A stretch of DNA of 64,000 bases from Paraburkholderia sediminicola (GTDB lineage: Bacteria; Pseudomonadota; Gammaproteobacteria; Burkholderiales; Burkholderiaceae). A program made the position numbers and the translations under genes. Positions 1-9,343 of the stretch are shown piece by piece. The stretch is from contig NZ_CADIKC010000008.1 in NCBI RefSeq assembly GCF_902859805.1, forward strand, positions 124,001-188,000. The letters run 5' to 3'. Position 1 is the stretch's first letter. Each line of letters opens with the position of its first letter. The notes under the pieces were generated by a model. It saw only the letters and a list, made by a program, of their open reading frames with translations, did not search any database and was not told where the DNA came from.

Positions 1-618
1 AATGTTGACCAGCTCGATCTGCGTACGCTGACGGATCTGTTTGTCGAGCGCGGACATCGGTTCGTCGAGCAACAGCAACTTCGGCCGCTTGACGAGCGAG
101 CGCGCGAGCGCCACACGCTGCTGCTGACCGCCGGAGAGCTGGTGCGGCTTGCGCTTCGCAAACCGGCCCATCTGCACGAGATCGAGCGCGGTCTGCACGC
201 GGTCTTTCAGTTCAGACTTCGGCACGCCTTCCTGCTTCAGGCCGAAGGCGACGTTGGCCTCGACCGTCATGTGTGGAAACAGTGCGTATGACTGGAACAT
301 CATGTTGACCGGCCGGCGATAAGGCGGCAATTGCGCGAGGTCTTCGCCATCGATCAGGATCTTGCCCGACGTGATCGATTCGAGGCCGGCCAGCATGCGC
401 AACAAGGTCGACTTGCCACAACCGGAACTGCCGAGCAGCGCGAACAGTTCGCCCTTTTTCACCGACAGGTTGACCCCTTTGACCGCAGCGGTCTCGCCGA
501 ACTTCTTCACGATGTCGACGATCTGGACGAAATTCTCGGCTGCGTCGCCTGCTTCGGCGTTCAGGCCCGGGGACGGCACGGCGGCCCCTGCCAGCGCGCC
601 CGACTGGTCACTACTCAT
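1..618 (-). CDS. potG: Putrescine ABC transporter ATPase PotG (partial)
   Basis: ATP-binding subunit of a polyamine (putrescine) importer of the spermidine/putrescine family; it acts at the cytoplasmic face of the inner membrane and powers uptake. The frame reads from an ATG at 618 to the window edge, giving 206 residues; the C-terminal half, including the TOBE region, lies outside. Visible motifs are Walker A GSSGCGKST (residues about 62-70), the signature LSGGQQQR, Walker B LLLLDEP and a following MSALDK, as in PotG. The gene lies about 90 bases downstream of the binding-protein gene potF on the same strand, so the permease genes potH and potI probably follow outside the window. An imperfect hairpin lies between potF and potG. 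Confidence 0.93.
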   Translation of the reverse strand, partial: MSSDQSGALAGAAVPSPGLNAEAGDAAENFVQIVDIVKKFGETAAVKGVNLSVKKGELFALLGSSGCGKSTLLRMLAGLESITSGKILIDGEDLAQLPPYRRPVNMMFQSYALFPHMTVEANVAFGLKQEGVPKSELKDRVQTALDLVQMGRFAKRKPHQLSGGQQQRVALARSLVKRPKLLLLDEPMSALDKQIRQRTQIELVNI

Positions 619-649
619 CACAATGCTTTACTCCGGCGTTTGACGAACA

Positions 650-675
650 AAGCCCCCGGTGGACACCGAGGGCTT
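650..675 (-). terminator. Hairpin between potF and potG
   Basis: Two 12-base arms (650-661 and 664-675) pair with one mismatch and a very short loop, just after the potF stop codon. On the minus strand it is followed only by a short T stretch. It is more likely a partial terminator or mRNA-stabilising hairpin that lets the binding protein be made in excess of PotG than a full stop. Function is inferred from position. Confidence 0.45.
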
Positions 676-710
676 CTTGATGATGCTTACGCGTTCACTC
701 TGGCTGCGAA

Positions 711-1811
711 TCAGCGGCCGGACTTGAATTCAGTCCACAGCCGCGTTTGCAGACGCTGGATTTCCGGCGGCAGCGGCTTCAGCAGGAACAGCGTCTTGAT
801 GACTTCGGGCGACGGGTACACGGCCGGATCGTTCGCCACGTCCTTGTCCACATACTTGCGCGCTTCGAGGTTGGCGCTCGGATAGTAGACGGCGTTGGTG
901 ATCGCGGCGTGAACCTGCGGCGTTTCGATGTAGTTGATCCACTCGAGCGCAGCGTCCTTGTTCTTCGCGTCCTTCGGAATCGCCATCACGTCGAACCACA
1001 CCGGGGCGCCGCCCTTCGGAATGTAGTACTCGATCTTGTAGGCTTTCTTCGCCTCGACCGCGCGATGCTTGGCGATCACGACGTCGCCCGACCAGCCGTA
1101 CGCGAAGCACACGTCGCCGCCGACCAGATCGTTGATGTAGCCCGACGAGTTGAACTGCGTGATGTACGGGCGGATCTTCTTCATCATCTCGAGCGCGGCG
1201 CGGTAGTCGGCCGGGTTCGTGCTCATCGGATCGCGGCCGATGTAGTGCAGCGCGGCGGCGAACATCTGGTCCGGTGCGTCGAGCACGGACACGCCGCAGG
1301 TCTTCAGCTTCGAGATGTTTTCCGGCTTGAAGAGGACGTCCCAGCTGTCGAGCGGCACGTTCTTGCCGAGGATCTGCTGCGCCTTGGTCACGTTGTAGCC
1401 GAGGCCGGTCGTGCCGTATGCCCAGGGTACCGTGTACTTGTTGCCCGGATCGGCGCCGGCCACGAGGGCCATCAGCGAGGGATCGAGGTACTTCAGGTTC
1501 GGCAGCTTCGATTTGTCGAGCGGCGCGAAGATGCCCGCAGCGATCTGCTTGCCGGCGTAGTTGCTGGTCGGCACGACGATGTCGTAGCCGGAGCTGCCGG
1601 TGAGGAGCTTGGCTTGCAGCGTGTCGTCGCTGTCGTAGTTGTCGTATTTGACCTGGACACCGGACTGCTTGGTGAAGTTCGGAATGGTGTCCTTGGCGAT
1701 GTAATCGGACCAGTTATACACGTTGAGCTGCGTGTCTTTCGCAGCAGCCGTCAACCACGGTGTCGCGCACAGAACCAGTGCCGCCACTTGTCCCACTACC
1801 CGTCTTTTCAT
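711..1811 (-). CDS. potF: Putrescine-binding periplasmic protein PotF
   Basis: Periplasmic solute-binding protein of the polyamine ABC importer, 366 residues, the usual length for PotF/PotD. I chose the ATG at 1811 because a GGAGAACGG ribosome site precedes it and it starts a normal signal peptide (MKRRVVGQ followed by a hydrophobic core ending near TAAAK). The mature start LNVYNWSDYI and the later stretches GYDIVVPTSN and CFAYGWSGDV match the PotF fold and its polyamine pocket aromatic/acidic residues. It is the first gene of the potFG(HI) operon, transcribed leftwards. Putrescine preference over spermidine is inferred from resemblance to PotF. Confidence 0.93.
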   Translation of the reverse strand: MKRRVVGQVAALVLCATPWLTAAAKDTQLNVYNWSDYIAKDTIPNFTKQSGVQVKYDNYDSDDTLQAKLLTGSSGYDIVVPTSNYAGKQIAAGIFAPLDKSKLPNLKYLDPSLMALVAGADPGNKYTVPWAYGTTGLGYNVTKAQQILGKNVPLDSWDVLFKPENISKLKTCGVSVLDAPDQMFAAALHYIGRDPMSTNPADYRAALEMMKKIRPYITQFNSSGYINDLVGGDVCFAYGWSGDVVIAKHRAVEAKKAYKIEYYIPKGGAPVWFDVMAIPKDAKNKDAALEWINYIETPQVHAAITNAVYYPSANLEARKYVDKDVANDPAVYPSPEVIKTLFLLKPLPPEIQRLQTRLWTEFKSGR

Positions 1812-2337
1812 CCCGTTCTCCGATCCTGACCGGCCCGAGCCGGCTATCTTCAACCACGCCGCGGCACACCGCACGCGGCTCCCCTGAAAAAACCGAAAAC
1901 TACCATTAATTATTGCGCGCACCAAAAAAAATGCCAGGCTGTCGCGCAAACGGTACAGCGCAAGCCGCGCCGCTACAAAATGGGCGCAATTTTAGCGGGT
2001 TATCGGCGCGTGTCTACCCGAAAAAAACACCAGTGGCAGCCCTGGTGTTATCTCTTTGTCAAGTTGCGGCGGCCGCACCCTGCCGGGTTCGCATCAAGGC
2101 GGCAGCCCGAGGCCGTTTTCCGTGAATCTTATGCCTTACAGCTAACCTCGATGCGAGCGTAAGCCACCCGCCGCGCCACGGTGCACAATAGCGCAGAGAG
2201 ACCTGTAGACAGCGCGGCGCAAATCACGCGAGCGCGCGTCTTCGTCCCTTGGACCCTTGGCCTCGCCGCGTCGCGTGCCGGGTTCGCTGCGGGCACGTCA
2301 CTTGCAAACGTGTGCAGCCTTAAACCTCCAGGCGTCG
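1812..2337. other. Divergent intergenic region potF / mntH
   Basis: This 526-base stretch separates potF (leftward) from the Nramp gene (rightward) and must hold both promoters. The part next to potF is A-rich. I see no gene, no clear manganese riboswitch fold and no obvious operator palindrome. The open frame extending 27 codons upstream of the mntH start is probably not translated. Confidence 0.5.
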
Positions 2338-3642
2338 ATGAACACGAATCCGTCCGCGTTGCGACCGAACCGCCGCCGGCGTCTGCCGGACGACGGGCCG
2401 GCACGCCCCGCGCACTGGTTTTCGTTCGTCGGAGCGGGAGCCCTGATCGCGGTCGGCTATATCGATCCGGGTAACTGGGCGACGGCGCTCGCCGCCGGCG
2501 CGGGTTACGGCTACCGGCTGCTGAGTATGGTGCTGCTGGCGAGCCTGATGGCGATGCTGCTGCAGTGGCTGTCGTCACGCCTGGGTGTCGTGACCGGGCG
2601 CGATCTTGCGCAGATCTGCCGCGAGCGCTCGAGCCGCCGCGTCACGCTGTTCCTGTGGCTGACCAGCGAGGTCGCGATCATTGCATGCGACGTTGCGGAG
2701 GTGGTCGGCAGCGCTGTCGCGTTGCAATTGCTACTGGGCGTTTCGCTGACGGTCGGCGTGCTGATGTCGGCGGTCTGCACGTTCGCCCTGCTGGCGCTCC
2801 AGCAGGCAGGCGGGCGTCGGCTCGAGGCGGTGATCGCCGCGCTGATCGGCTTTGTCGGCCTGTGCTTCGTCGTCGAACTGGCGCTGGCGCGGCCCGACTG
2901 GCACGCCGCGCTGGCAGGCAGCGCGCCGAGCCTCGACCTGCTGCGCAACGTAGGCATGGTGTGGCTGGCGGCGGGCATCGTCGGCGCGACGGTGATGCCG
3001 CATAACCTGTATCTGCACTCCGCGCTCGTCAAGCACCATGCGCCGGAGGGCAGCGACGCCCAGATCAAGGCCGCGTTGCAGGTCGTGAATCTGGACACTT
3101 TCGCCTCGCTGTCATTTGCCTTCGTCATAAACGCGGCGTTGCTGATCGTAGCTGCTGCAGTGTTCTATGCGAGCGGCCATCGCGACGTTACCGATCTCGC
3201 CGATGCCCACCGGCTGATCGCCCCGCTCCTCGGCACGCACTGGGCCGGCATCCTGTTCGCGGCGGCGCTGCTCGCGTGCGGCCTGAGCGCGACTGTCACA
3301 GGCACACTGGCCGGTCAGGCGGTGATGGAAGGATTTCTGCGTCTGCGCTTGCCGCGCTGGAAGCGCGCGCTGCTTACCCGGGCGCTGGCGATCGGCCCAG
3401 CTCTTCTCGCGGTCGCGCTGTTCGGCCAGCACGGCTCCAATCAACTGCTGGTGGCAAGCCAGGTGGTGCTGAGCCTGCAACTGCCGCTCGCGGTCGTGCC
3501 GCTGATCCGCTACACGTCGGACGCCAGCCTGATGCAGGGCTGGCACGTGCGCGGCGTGCCACTTTTACTGGCCTGGCTGTCGGCGGCGTTCATCGTCGTG
3601 CTCAACGGCGCGTTGTTGTGGCAGCTGACGTTCGGCGGATAA
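2338..3642 (+). CDS. mntH: Nramp-family Mn2+/Fe2+ transporter MntH
   Basis: Proton-coupled divalent metal importer of the inner membrane, 434 residues with about 11 hydrophobic segments. The two metal-binding family motifs are present: DPGN in the first segment (residues 43-46, GYIDPGNWAT) and MPHN in the sixth (220-223, VMPHNLYLHS). I start at the ATG at 2338 rather than 27 codons upstream because the extra residues are arginine-rich and not conserved in the family, although the ribosome site is weak. It is a single gene, divergent from potF. Manganese as main substrate is inferred from bacterial homologues; MntR or Fur control is plausible but no box was recognised. Confidence 0.93.
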   Translation: MNTNPSALRPNRRRRLPDDGPARPAHWFSFVGAGALIAVGYIDPGNWATALAAGAGYGYRLLSMVLLASLMAMLLQWLSSRLGVVTGRDLAQICRERSSRRVTLFLWLTSEVAIIACDVAEVVGSAVALQLLLGVSLTVGVLMSAVCTFALLALQQAGGRRLEAVIAALIGFVGLCFVVELALARPDWHAALAGSAPSLDLLRNVGMVWLAAGIVGATVMPHNLYLHSALVKHHAPEGSDAQIKAALQVVNLDTFASLSFAFVINAALLIVAAAVFYASGHRDVTDLADAHRLIAPLLGTHWAGILFAAALLACGLSATVTGTLAGQAVMEGFLRLRLPRWKRALLTRALAIGPALLAVALFGQHGSNQLLVASQVVLSLQLPLAVVPLIRYTSDASLMQGWHVRGVPLLLAWLSAAFIVVLNGALLWQLTFGG

Positions 3643-3947
3643 GGCAGGCTTGTTTGATCTCTTGTTTGACCTATTTGTGACCGAAGTGATTTTGTAAGCA
3701 TTTTCCAGGCGTCTCGCCCAATACGGTGGCGCGAACGGTTGGCAATTCGTCTGCGCCAGCCAGCAGCACGAGTTAGCGCAAATCGTGTACGGCATAGCGC
3801 TGGCAGGTGGATTTCGAATCGGAGCGAATACGGCGGTGGATACTGCCAACCGTGCATGCATCTGTGCCGTGGCGAGCGCGACGCCGGGGCGCGATGGCCG
3901 CATCGGTTAACATAGCGGAACTTCGCTTCTCCGCCCCAAGGTTTCCG
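3643..3947. other. Intergenic region mntH / DUF1289 gene
   Basis: About 300 bases with no supported gene. There is a short direct repeat TTGTTTGA near 3651 and no clear terminator hairpin after mntH. Minus-strand open frames here look like chance frames. The promoter of the DUF1289 gene should lie in the last 80 bases. Confidence 0.4.
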
Positions 3948-4151
3948 ATGGCTTCGAATCTCCACGATCTTCCCGACAGCCCGTGCATCGGTGTCTGTTC
4001 CACGCTTTTTGACGAGGTCTGCAAAGGTTGCGGCCGCACCGCCACCGAAGTGTCCAACTGGGTATTCCTGAGCGACGAGGAAAAACGCGCGGTGTGGGTG
4101 CGCATCGAGCAGGACGGCACCGCGATGCGTTTCAAGAACGACAAGCTGTAA
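3948..4151 (+). CDS. DUF1289 small cysteine-rich protein
   Basis: A 67-residue protein of the DUF1289 family, probably a small metal-binding (zinc or iron) protein of unknown function. Four cysteines, C13, C17, C25 and C28, lie in the family pattern SPCIGVC...VCKGCGRT, followed by the conserved W (residue 38). I chose the ATG at 3948 because the family starts a few residues before SPC; an in-frame extension to 3807 is not conserved. A strong hairpin terminator follows about 80 bases after the stop. Confidence 0.85.
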   Translation: MASNLHDLPDSPCIGVCSTLFDEVCKGCGRTATEVSNWVFLSDEEKRAVWVRIEQDGTAMRFKNDKL

Positions 4152-4229
4152 CCGTCCACGCGTTGTATCCACCCGCATCGGCCCTCCTGCCGGAAAACCC
4201 CTCTCCCGAGTGGAATCGCGATTGCAATA

Positions 4230-4257
4230 AAAAACGCCGGACACTCCGGCGTTTTTT
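4230..4257. terminator. Bidirectional intrinsic terminator
   Basis: A perfect GC-rich stem (AACGCCGGA / TCCGGCGTT) with a three-base loop has an A run before and a T run after it. It can end both the rightward DUF1289 gene and the leftward ompW gene. Confidence 0.9.
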
Positions 4258-4289
4258 GCGTGACGAACGCAGATTCTCGAACGCGGCAA

Positions 4290-4946
4290 TCAGAACCGCA
4301 TACCGACACCCAAACCGACCACCACTGGGTCGATATTCAACCGGCCGAGCGACTGACCGCCGAGCGTGGCGTCGGTGTGCATCCAGATCTTCTTGATATC
4401 CGCGTTGACGAACAGTGACTTGGTCACCTGCACGTCCACACCTGCCTGCAGCGCAGGGCCGAAGCTATGGTTGGTGATCGAAATCGGCTGACCGCCTGCG
4501 TTCAAGCCGTTGTTATAGAACAACGTGTAGTTCAGACCCGCCCCAACGTACGGACGGATGCGCCCCGCGTGATTGAAGTGATATTGCAGCAGCAGCGTGG
4601 GCGGTAACACGTTCACACCGCCGAGATTACCGAGACTCGAAGTCAACTGATGACGCGACGTGCCGAGAATCAGCTCGACGCCGAGGTAATCACGGATCAT
4701 GTAGGTCAGATCCAGCTCCGGCACGATGGCGTTGTTGACGCCCACATTGAGTGCCGACAGCGACTGGTTGGTCCCCACGTTCGGCATGATGCTGATTGCG
4801 CGCAGACGCACCAGTACGTCGCCTGCGTGAATGCCGTTCATCTGGTCGTCGCCGGCAGCCTGCGCCGGAGACGCCAATGCGCCCGCGCCTAGCAGGCACG
4901 CCGCGACGACAGCGGCCTTGATTCTGTTCCTGAGCAAGTGCTTCAT
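4290..4946 (-). CDS. ompW: OmpW family outer membrane protein
   Basis: Eight-stranded beta-barrel protein of the OmpW family, 218 residues, exported to the outer membrane; homologues let small hydrophobic compounds cross. A signal peptide ends near SPAQA (residues 26-30). The mature chain shows the OmpW pattern: GDVLVRLRAISIMPN, the LQYHF strand, RPYVGAGLNYT and DIKKIWMHTDA, ending in aromatic F as outer membrane barrels do. A GGGGAAG ribosome site precedes the ATG at 4946. A second, more diverged OmpW homologue lies at 32653-33414. Confidence 0.92.
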   Translation of the reverse strand: MKHLLRNRIKAAVVAACLLGAGALASPAQAAGDDQMNGIHAGDVLVRLRAISIMPNVGTNQSLSALNVGVNNAIVPELDLTYMIRDYLGVELILGTSRHQLTSSLGNLGGVNVLPPTLLLQYHFNHAGRIRPYVGAGLNYTLFYNNGLNAGGQPISITNHSFGPALQAGVDVQVTKSLFVNADIKKIWMHTDATLGGQSLGRLNIDPVVVGLGVGMRF

Positions 4947-5015
4947 GTGCTTCCCCGAGTGTTGTTTGCGTGCAGGGATTGTCGAAGTTCCTGTCAGGTT
5001 TCACGTTGACCCGTA

Positions 5016-6206
5016 TCAACCCAGCGAGAACGCCCATCGACCTGCGACAGCGGGTCGCGTCGCACCGGTCAGGAGCAGTTCGATCAGGTCGTGGACGCTG
5101 CGGATGGCCGTGCCGAACGGCAAGGCTTCGCGGCCGCGAAAGAACAGACCGTTGGCCACATCGCCGCGCAATGCCGCCGCGAGTCGCGTGTCGATGCAGA
5201 AGTGGCCGAACTTCTCGACACCGTCGCGCCAGCCGCACACGCTGAGGCATTCGAGCGCAGTCGGACAGACGTGTTTGAGCGCGCCGATCTTCTCGCGGAT
5301 TTTCGTTTCGTGACGTAGATAGCGCATCAGCCACGGCGTTTTCACGGCCCGCGCAGGCAACCCCGTCACGCTGACGAATTCGACGATGTCCTCAGGCGTC
5401 GCTTCGGCCAGTACGCGCTTGAAATTCGGATGCGCGTCGCCTTCTTCGGTCACGGCGAACGGCGTGCCGAGCTGCACGCCGCTGGCGCCGGCATTCAGCA
5501 ACTCGCACACAGCTTCGTGACTGTTGATGCCGCCCGCGACGATCAAGGGCACGTCCCGGCGACGCAAACCCAATGACGTGAATACCGCATCGAGTTCCTC
5601 AAGCACACGCAAGAATTCGAAGCGCGGGTCGCGCATGTCAGCGAGATTGGTCACACCAAGATGGCCGCCTGCATGGGCCGGATGTTCGATCACGACGGCG
5701 TCAGGCAGACGGCCCTTTTTCATCCACTTTTTGAGCACCAGCGCTACGCCGCGGCTATCCGACAGAATGGGGATCAGCGCGATGTCGTGGCCTTGGGTCA
5801 TATCCGGCAAATCGAGCGGTAAGCCGGCGCCCATGACAATGGCATCGGCGCCGTTTTCGCAGGCGACGCGGACGTACTCCGCCTGTGCGTTGACCGCTTT
5901 CATCACGTTGACGGCGATCATGCCGCGGCCTTCGCTGAGCGCCTGGGCAGCGTGGATTTCGCGCGCCAGCGCGGTGAGGTTCGCCTGTTCGAGCGTAGCC
6001 CGGTCGGGAGACTGCCGGCAACGTTCGATCAGATCGGGATGATGATGGCGCAGGTCGATGCTGGCGATGGTGCCGAGTGCGCCTTCGCGGGCGACGCTGC
6101 CGGCCAGCCGGTGGGCCGAGATACCGACGCCCATGCCGCCTTGCACGATTGGAAGCAGCGAGCGGCCACGGATAACGAGTGGTGGGAAAGAGTGAGAAGT
6201 ATGCAT
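5016..6206 (-). CDS. Nitronate monooxygenase-like FMN oxidoreductase
   Basis: A 396-residue TIM-barrel flavoprotein of the nitronate monooxygenase / 2-nitropropane dioxygenase superfamily. Seen in the sequence: N-terminal PIVQGGMGVGIS (FMN phosphate and substrate region), the stretch VVIEHPAHAGGHLG with the conserved histidine/glycine loop, and VIAGGINS...GASGVQLGTPF, the typical second phosphate-binding half. The C-terminal 90 residues are cysteine-bearing (HVCPTALECLSVCGW) and longer than in classical nitronate monooxygenases, so the substrate may differ. It sits alone between ompW and ybiT. Nitronate oxidation is a family-level inference. The ribosome site is weak and the start is only moderately certain. 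Confidence 0.8.
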   Translation of the reverse strand: MHTSHSFPPLVIRGRSLLPIVQGGMGVGISAHRLAGSVAREGALGTIASIDLRHHHPDLIERCRQSPDRATLEQANLTALAREIHAAQALSEGRGMIAVNVMKAVNAQAEYVRVACENGADAIVMGAGLPLDLPDMTQGHDIALIPILSDSRGVALVLKKWMKKGRLPDAVVIEHPAHAGGHLGVTNLADMRDPRFEFLRVLEELDAVFTSLGLRRRDVPLIVAGGINSHEAVCELLNAGASGVQLGTPFAVTEEGDAHPNFKRVLAEATPEDIVEFVSVTGLPARAVKTPWLMRYLRHETKIREKIGALKHVCPTALECLSVCGWRDGVEKFGHFCIDTRLAAALRGDVANGLFFRGREALPFGTAIRSVHDLIELLLTGATRPAVAGRWAFSLG

Positions 6207-6395
6207 TGACGACCCGATGGGTGGACTATCGAAACGGTGATCATCGATCGTCGGGCGCGGCTTGCGTTGCTTTGGGTCAATGAGGCTGTTTGCTGGTTTG
6301 TTTTTGCGACCGATTGGTTGATGTTGGTCACTTCACGGTGAGATTGATTGGTACGGACAGACAAACCAGACCCGGCATACCAGACGCCCACCATG

Positions 6396-6427
6396 AAAAA
6401 AGCCCGCTTCGAAGAAGCGGGCTTTTT
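6396..6427. terminator. Bidirectional intrinsic terminator
   Basis: A perfect 10-base stem AGCCCGCTTC / GAAGCGGGCT (6401-6410 and 6414-6423) with a GAA loop is flanked by A and T runs. It lies directly downstream of the leftward ybiT gene and ends its transcript. Confidence 0.9.
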
Positions 6428-6456
6428 CCTGCACTACACCGTGAAGCGGAAAGCGC

Positions 6457-8049
6457 TTACTGCACGCCCTGGCTCGTCAGGAACTCTTCATAGTTGCCGC
6501 CGAAGTCGTTCAGCGTGCCGTTGGTCTTCACTTCGATGATCCGGTTCGCCAACCCGCTCACAAACTCGCGGTCGTGCGACACGAAAATCAGCGTGCCGTC
6601 GTACTTGTCGAGCGCGATCTGCAGCGATTCGATCGACTCCATGTCCATGTGGTTGGTCGGCTCGTCCATCAGCAACACGTTGTGACGGCCCAGCATCAGC
6701 TTGCCCCAGATCATGCGGCCCTTCTCACCACCGGAGAGCACCTTGACCGACTTGCGGATGTCGTCGGCATTGAACAGCAGACGGCCGAGCGTGCCACGGA
6801 CCATCTGCTCGTCGTCGCCTTCCTGACGGTAGCCGTCGATCCAGTCCATCAGCGTGACGTCGGCCGGAAACTCTTCATACGTATCCTGCGGCATGTAGCC
6901 GACGTTCGCGTTTTCCGCCCACTTCACCGTGCCGTGATCGAGCGTGAGCTTGCCGAGCAGCGAACGCAACAGCGTGGTCTTGCCCGCACCGTTCTCGCCA
7001 ATGATGGCGATACGCTCGCCCGGTTGCACGCTGACGCTGAAATCGTTGAAGATCGAGCGCTCGTACTTCTTCGAGATCTTGTCCGCCACCACCGCGATGT
7101 TGTGCAGCTTCTTCTCGTATTCGAAGCGGATGAACGGATTTTGCCGCGACGACGGCTTGAATTCCTCGATCTTGATCTTGTCGATCATTTTCAGACGGCT
7201 GGTAGCCTGACGCGCCTTCGACTTGTTCGCCGAGAAGCGGCGCACGAAGTCCTGCAGGTCGGCGACGCGTTCCTTCGCCTTGGCGTTGGCGTTCTGCTGA
7301 CGCTCGCGCGCCTGCGTGCTGGCCAGCATGTAGTCGTCGTAGTTGCCCGGATAGACCTTCAGCGTGCCGAAGTCCATGTCGGCCATGTGCGTGCAGACCT
7401 GGTTCAGGAAGTGACGATCGTGCGAGATGATGATCATCGTCGAGTTGTACTGGTTGAGGATGTCTTCCAGCCAACGGATCGAGTTGATGTCCAGGTTGTT
7501 GGTCGGTTCGTCCAGCAGCAGCACGTCCGGCTTCGAGAACAGCGCCTGCGCGAGCAGCACGCGCAGTTTCCAGCCCGGCGCGACATTGCTCATCGGGCCG
7601 TTGTGGTCTTCGATCGCGATGCCGATGCCGAGCAGCAGTTCGCCCGCGCGCGCTTCGGCGGTGTAGCCGTCGTACTCGGCGAACTTCGCTTCGAGTTCGG
7701 CGGCGTGCATGTAATCGTCGTCAGTCGCGTCGGGGTTCGCGTAGATCGCGTCGCGCTCGGTCATGGCGGCCCACATTTCGGCGTGGCCCATCATCACGAC
7801 ATCGAGCACGCGCACGTCTTCATATGCGAACTGATCCTGGCGCAGCTTACCGAGACGAATGTTCGGTTCGAGCATCACGTTGCCGGAGCTCGGTTCCAGA
7901 TCGCTACCCAGGATCTTCATGAAGGTGGATTTACCGCAGCCGTTCGCACCAATCAGGCCATAGCGGTTCCCTCCTCCGAATTTGACCGAGATGTTCTCGA
8001 AGAGGGGCTTTGGCCCGAATTGCATGGTGATATTGGCGGTAGACAGCAC
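6457..8049 (-). CDS. ybiT: ABC-F family ATPase YbiT
   Basis: Soluble ABC-F protein, 530 residues, with two fused ATPase domains and no membrane part; family members act on the ribosome E site during translation. First Walker A is GANGCGKS (residues 34-41), with the signature partly changed and Walker B LLLDEPTNNLD; the second domain has GENGAGKTT near 350, LSGGEKGR and LLMDEPTNHMD. The linker between them is the arginine/lysine-rich helical P-site tRNA interaction region. I chose a GTG at 8049: AAAGGA lies seven bases before it and the resulting length equals that of E. coli YbiT. An in-frame ATG 23 codons earlier gives an unlikely extension. Confidence 0.92.
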   Translation of the reverse strand: MLSTANITMQFGPKPLFENISVKFGGGNRYGLIGANGCGKSTFMKILGSDLEPSSGNVMLEPNIRLGKLRQDQFAYEDVRVLDVVMMGHAEMWAAMTERDAIYANPDATDDDYMHAAELEAKFAEYDGYTAEARAGELLLGIGIAIEDHNGPMSNVAPGWKLRVLLAQALFSKPDVLLLDEPTNNLDINSIRWLEDILNQYNSTMIIISHDRHFLNQVCTHMADMDFGTLKVYPGNYDDYMLASTQARERQQNANAKAKERVADLQDFVRRFSANKSKARQATSRLKMIDKIKIEEFKPSSRQNPFIRFEYEKKLHNIAVVADKISKKYERSIFNDFSVSVQPGERIAIIGENGAGKTTLLRSLLGKLTLDHGTVKWAENANVGYMPQDTYEEFPADVTLMDWIDGYRQEGDDEQMVRGTLGRLLFNADDIRKSVKVLSGGEKGRMIWGKLMLGRHNVLLMDEPTNHMDMESIESLQIALDKYDGTLIFVSHDREFVSGLANRIIEVKTNGTLNDFGGNYEEFLTSQGVQ

Positions 8050-8195
8050 GGCGCGTCCTTTAAGGTGATATCGGCGAACAACCCAATATTTTAGCAGGTT
8101 ATCGCGAATCCAACCCACGCGGGGGCCGGGTTCGCGCGCTTTTACGCCGCCTTCACGCTGCTTTCACGCCCGGTTTGCGCCTCTCCGCCAGCCTT

Positions 8196-9143
8196 CTAGC
8201 CGCCGCGCGGCGTCTGCAAAACGTCGATGAAGGCCGACAGATCGGCCTCGCCCAGCCCCATCGCCGCACCGAGCCGCAATAGTTGCTGGACCGTCGATGA
8301 AACCGGCATCGGCGTGCCGGTCTCGTACGCCGTCGCGGCGACCGTGTCGATGTCTTTCTGGAACGTACGGAATGCGCCGATTGGCGCGAGGCCGCCTTGC
8401 GTCATGCGCGGCACGAAAATCTGCAGCAGCACCGAATCGGCCCAGCCGCCGGCGAGGCCTTCCGTCAGTTTGGAAGCGTCGATGCCGCTGCGTTGCGCGA
8501 GGCTCACCGCCTCGGCGATCGCCGCCAGGGTCGCGGTGACGATGGTCTGATTGCACAGCTTGGTGGTCTGCCCCGCACCGACTTCACCCATGTGCGTGAC
8601 GCGGGCCGAATACGCACGGAGAACCGGCGTGACCGCCTCGACGTCTGCTGCGGCGCCGCCCGCCATGATCGCCAGCGTGCCCGCCGTCGCGCCCGCCACG
8701 CCGCCGGATACCGGCGCGTCGATCCAGCCGACGCCCGCGCTGCCTGCGCCTTCGGGCTTCCGCTCACCCGCGGCAGCGATCGGACCGTCCGCCGCAACTG
8801 CAGCGACCGCCGCTGCGCGCTGCGCGAACGCGCGCGTCGCGGCCGGCGGAATGCTCGAGTGATCGACAATCCAGCGCACGCGCCCCGCGGTATTGCCGCT
8901 CAGCAGTCCCTCAGCGCCGAACACCGTCTCTTCAACCGCCGCCGCATCCGCGACGCATAGCAGCACGGCCTCGCATCGCGAGGCCAGTTCGCGCGGCGTA
9001 TCGACCACCTTGGCGCCGTCCGCCAGCAACGCTTCCGCCTTGGCTCGCGTGCGATTCCAGACATGCACGGTATGCCCCGCGCGCAGCAGATGCCGGATCA
9101 TCGGCGCGCCCATCAGGCCGGGACCGCAAAAACCAATTTCCAC
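8196..9143 (-). CDS. 3-Hydroxyisobutyrate dehydrogenase family reductase
   Basis: NAD(P)-dependent beta-hydroxyacid dehydrogenase, 315 residues, cytoplasmic. The N-terminal Rossmann fold has GFCGPGLMGAPM (residues 4-15), the substrate loop is DAPVSGGVAGA, and the catalytic lysine is K195 in GAGQTTKLCNQ. Members reduce or oxidise short hydroxyacids such as 3-hydroxyisobutyrate, tartronate semialdehyde or glyoxylate; the exact substrate cannot be read here. Odd: an alanine/glycine-rich insertion of about 25 residues (about 112-138) sits just before the substrate loop, where the family normally has a short turn. The GTG at 9143 with GAGG upstream fits the family start; the longer in-frame extension is arginine-rich and not family-like. 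Confidence 0.85.
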   Translation of the reverse strand: MEIGFCGPGLMGAPMIRHLLRAGHTVHVWNRTRAKAEALLADGAKVVDTPRELASRCEAVLLCVADAAAVEETVFGAEGLLSGNTAGRVRWIVDHSSIPPAATRAFAQRAAAVAAVAADGPIAAAGERKPEGAGSAGVGWIDAPVSGGVAGATAGTLAIMAGGAAADVEAVTPVLRAYSARVTHMGEVGAGQTTKLCNQTIVTATLAAIAEAVSLAQRSGIDASKLTEGLAGGWADSVLLQIFVPRMTQGGLAPIGAFRTFQKDIDTVAATAYETGTPMPVSSTVQQLLRLGAAMGLGEADLSAFIDVLQTPRGG

Positions 9144-9343
9144 TTTCAAGCCTCGTCGGGTTTCAGATTGAGTTGCGCAAACATCATAACGGCCTCGCCT
9201 CGCCGCGGCATATCGGGCACGCGATGTGCGGAATGACCTGCTCATCTGCGGGACATGGGGATATGGGGGACACGGAGGACGTCGACAGCAATCCATTGCC
9301 TATACTTTTTTTGCACACCAACGAAGGTCAAAGGAGGAAGTTC

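Noticed and set aside
2160..2337. Possible manganese riboswitch (yybP-ykoY type) before mntH
   Set aside because: I looked for the paired, conserved loop sequences but found no convincing stem arrangement or core motif.
6574..8094. Long plus-strand frame (506 codons) opposite ybiT
   Set aside because: It is the antisense shadow of a well-supported ABC-F gene in GC-rich DNA; its translation is rich in R, V, H and D and has no recognisable domain.
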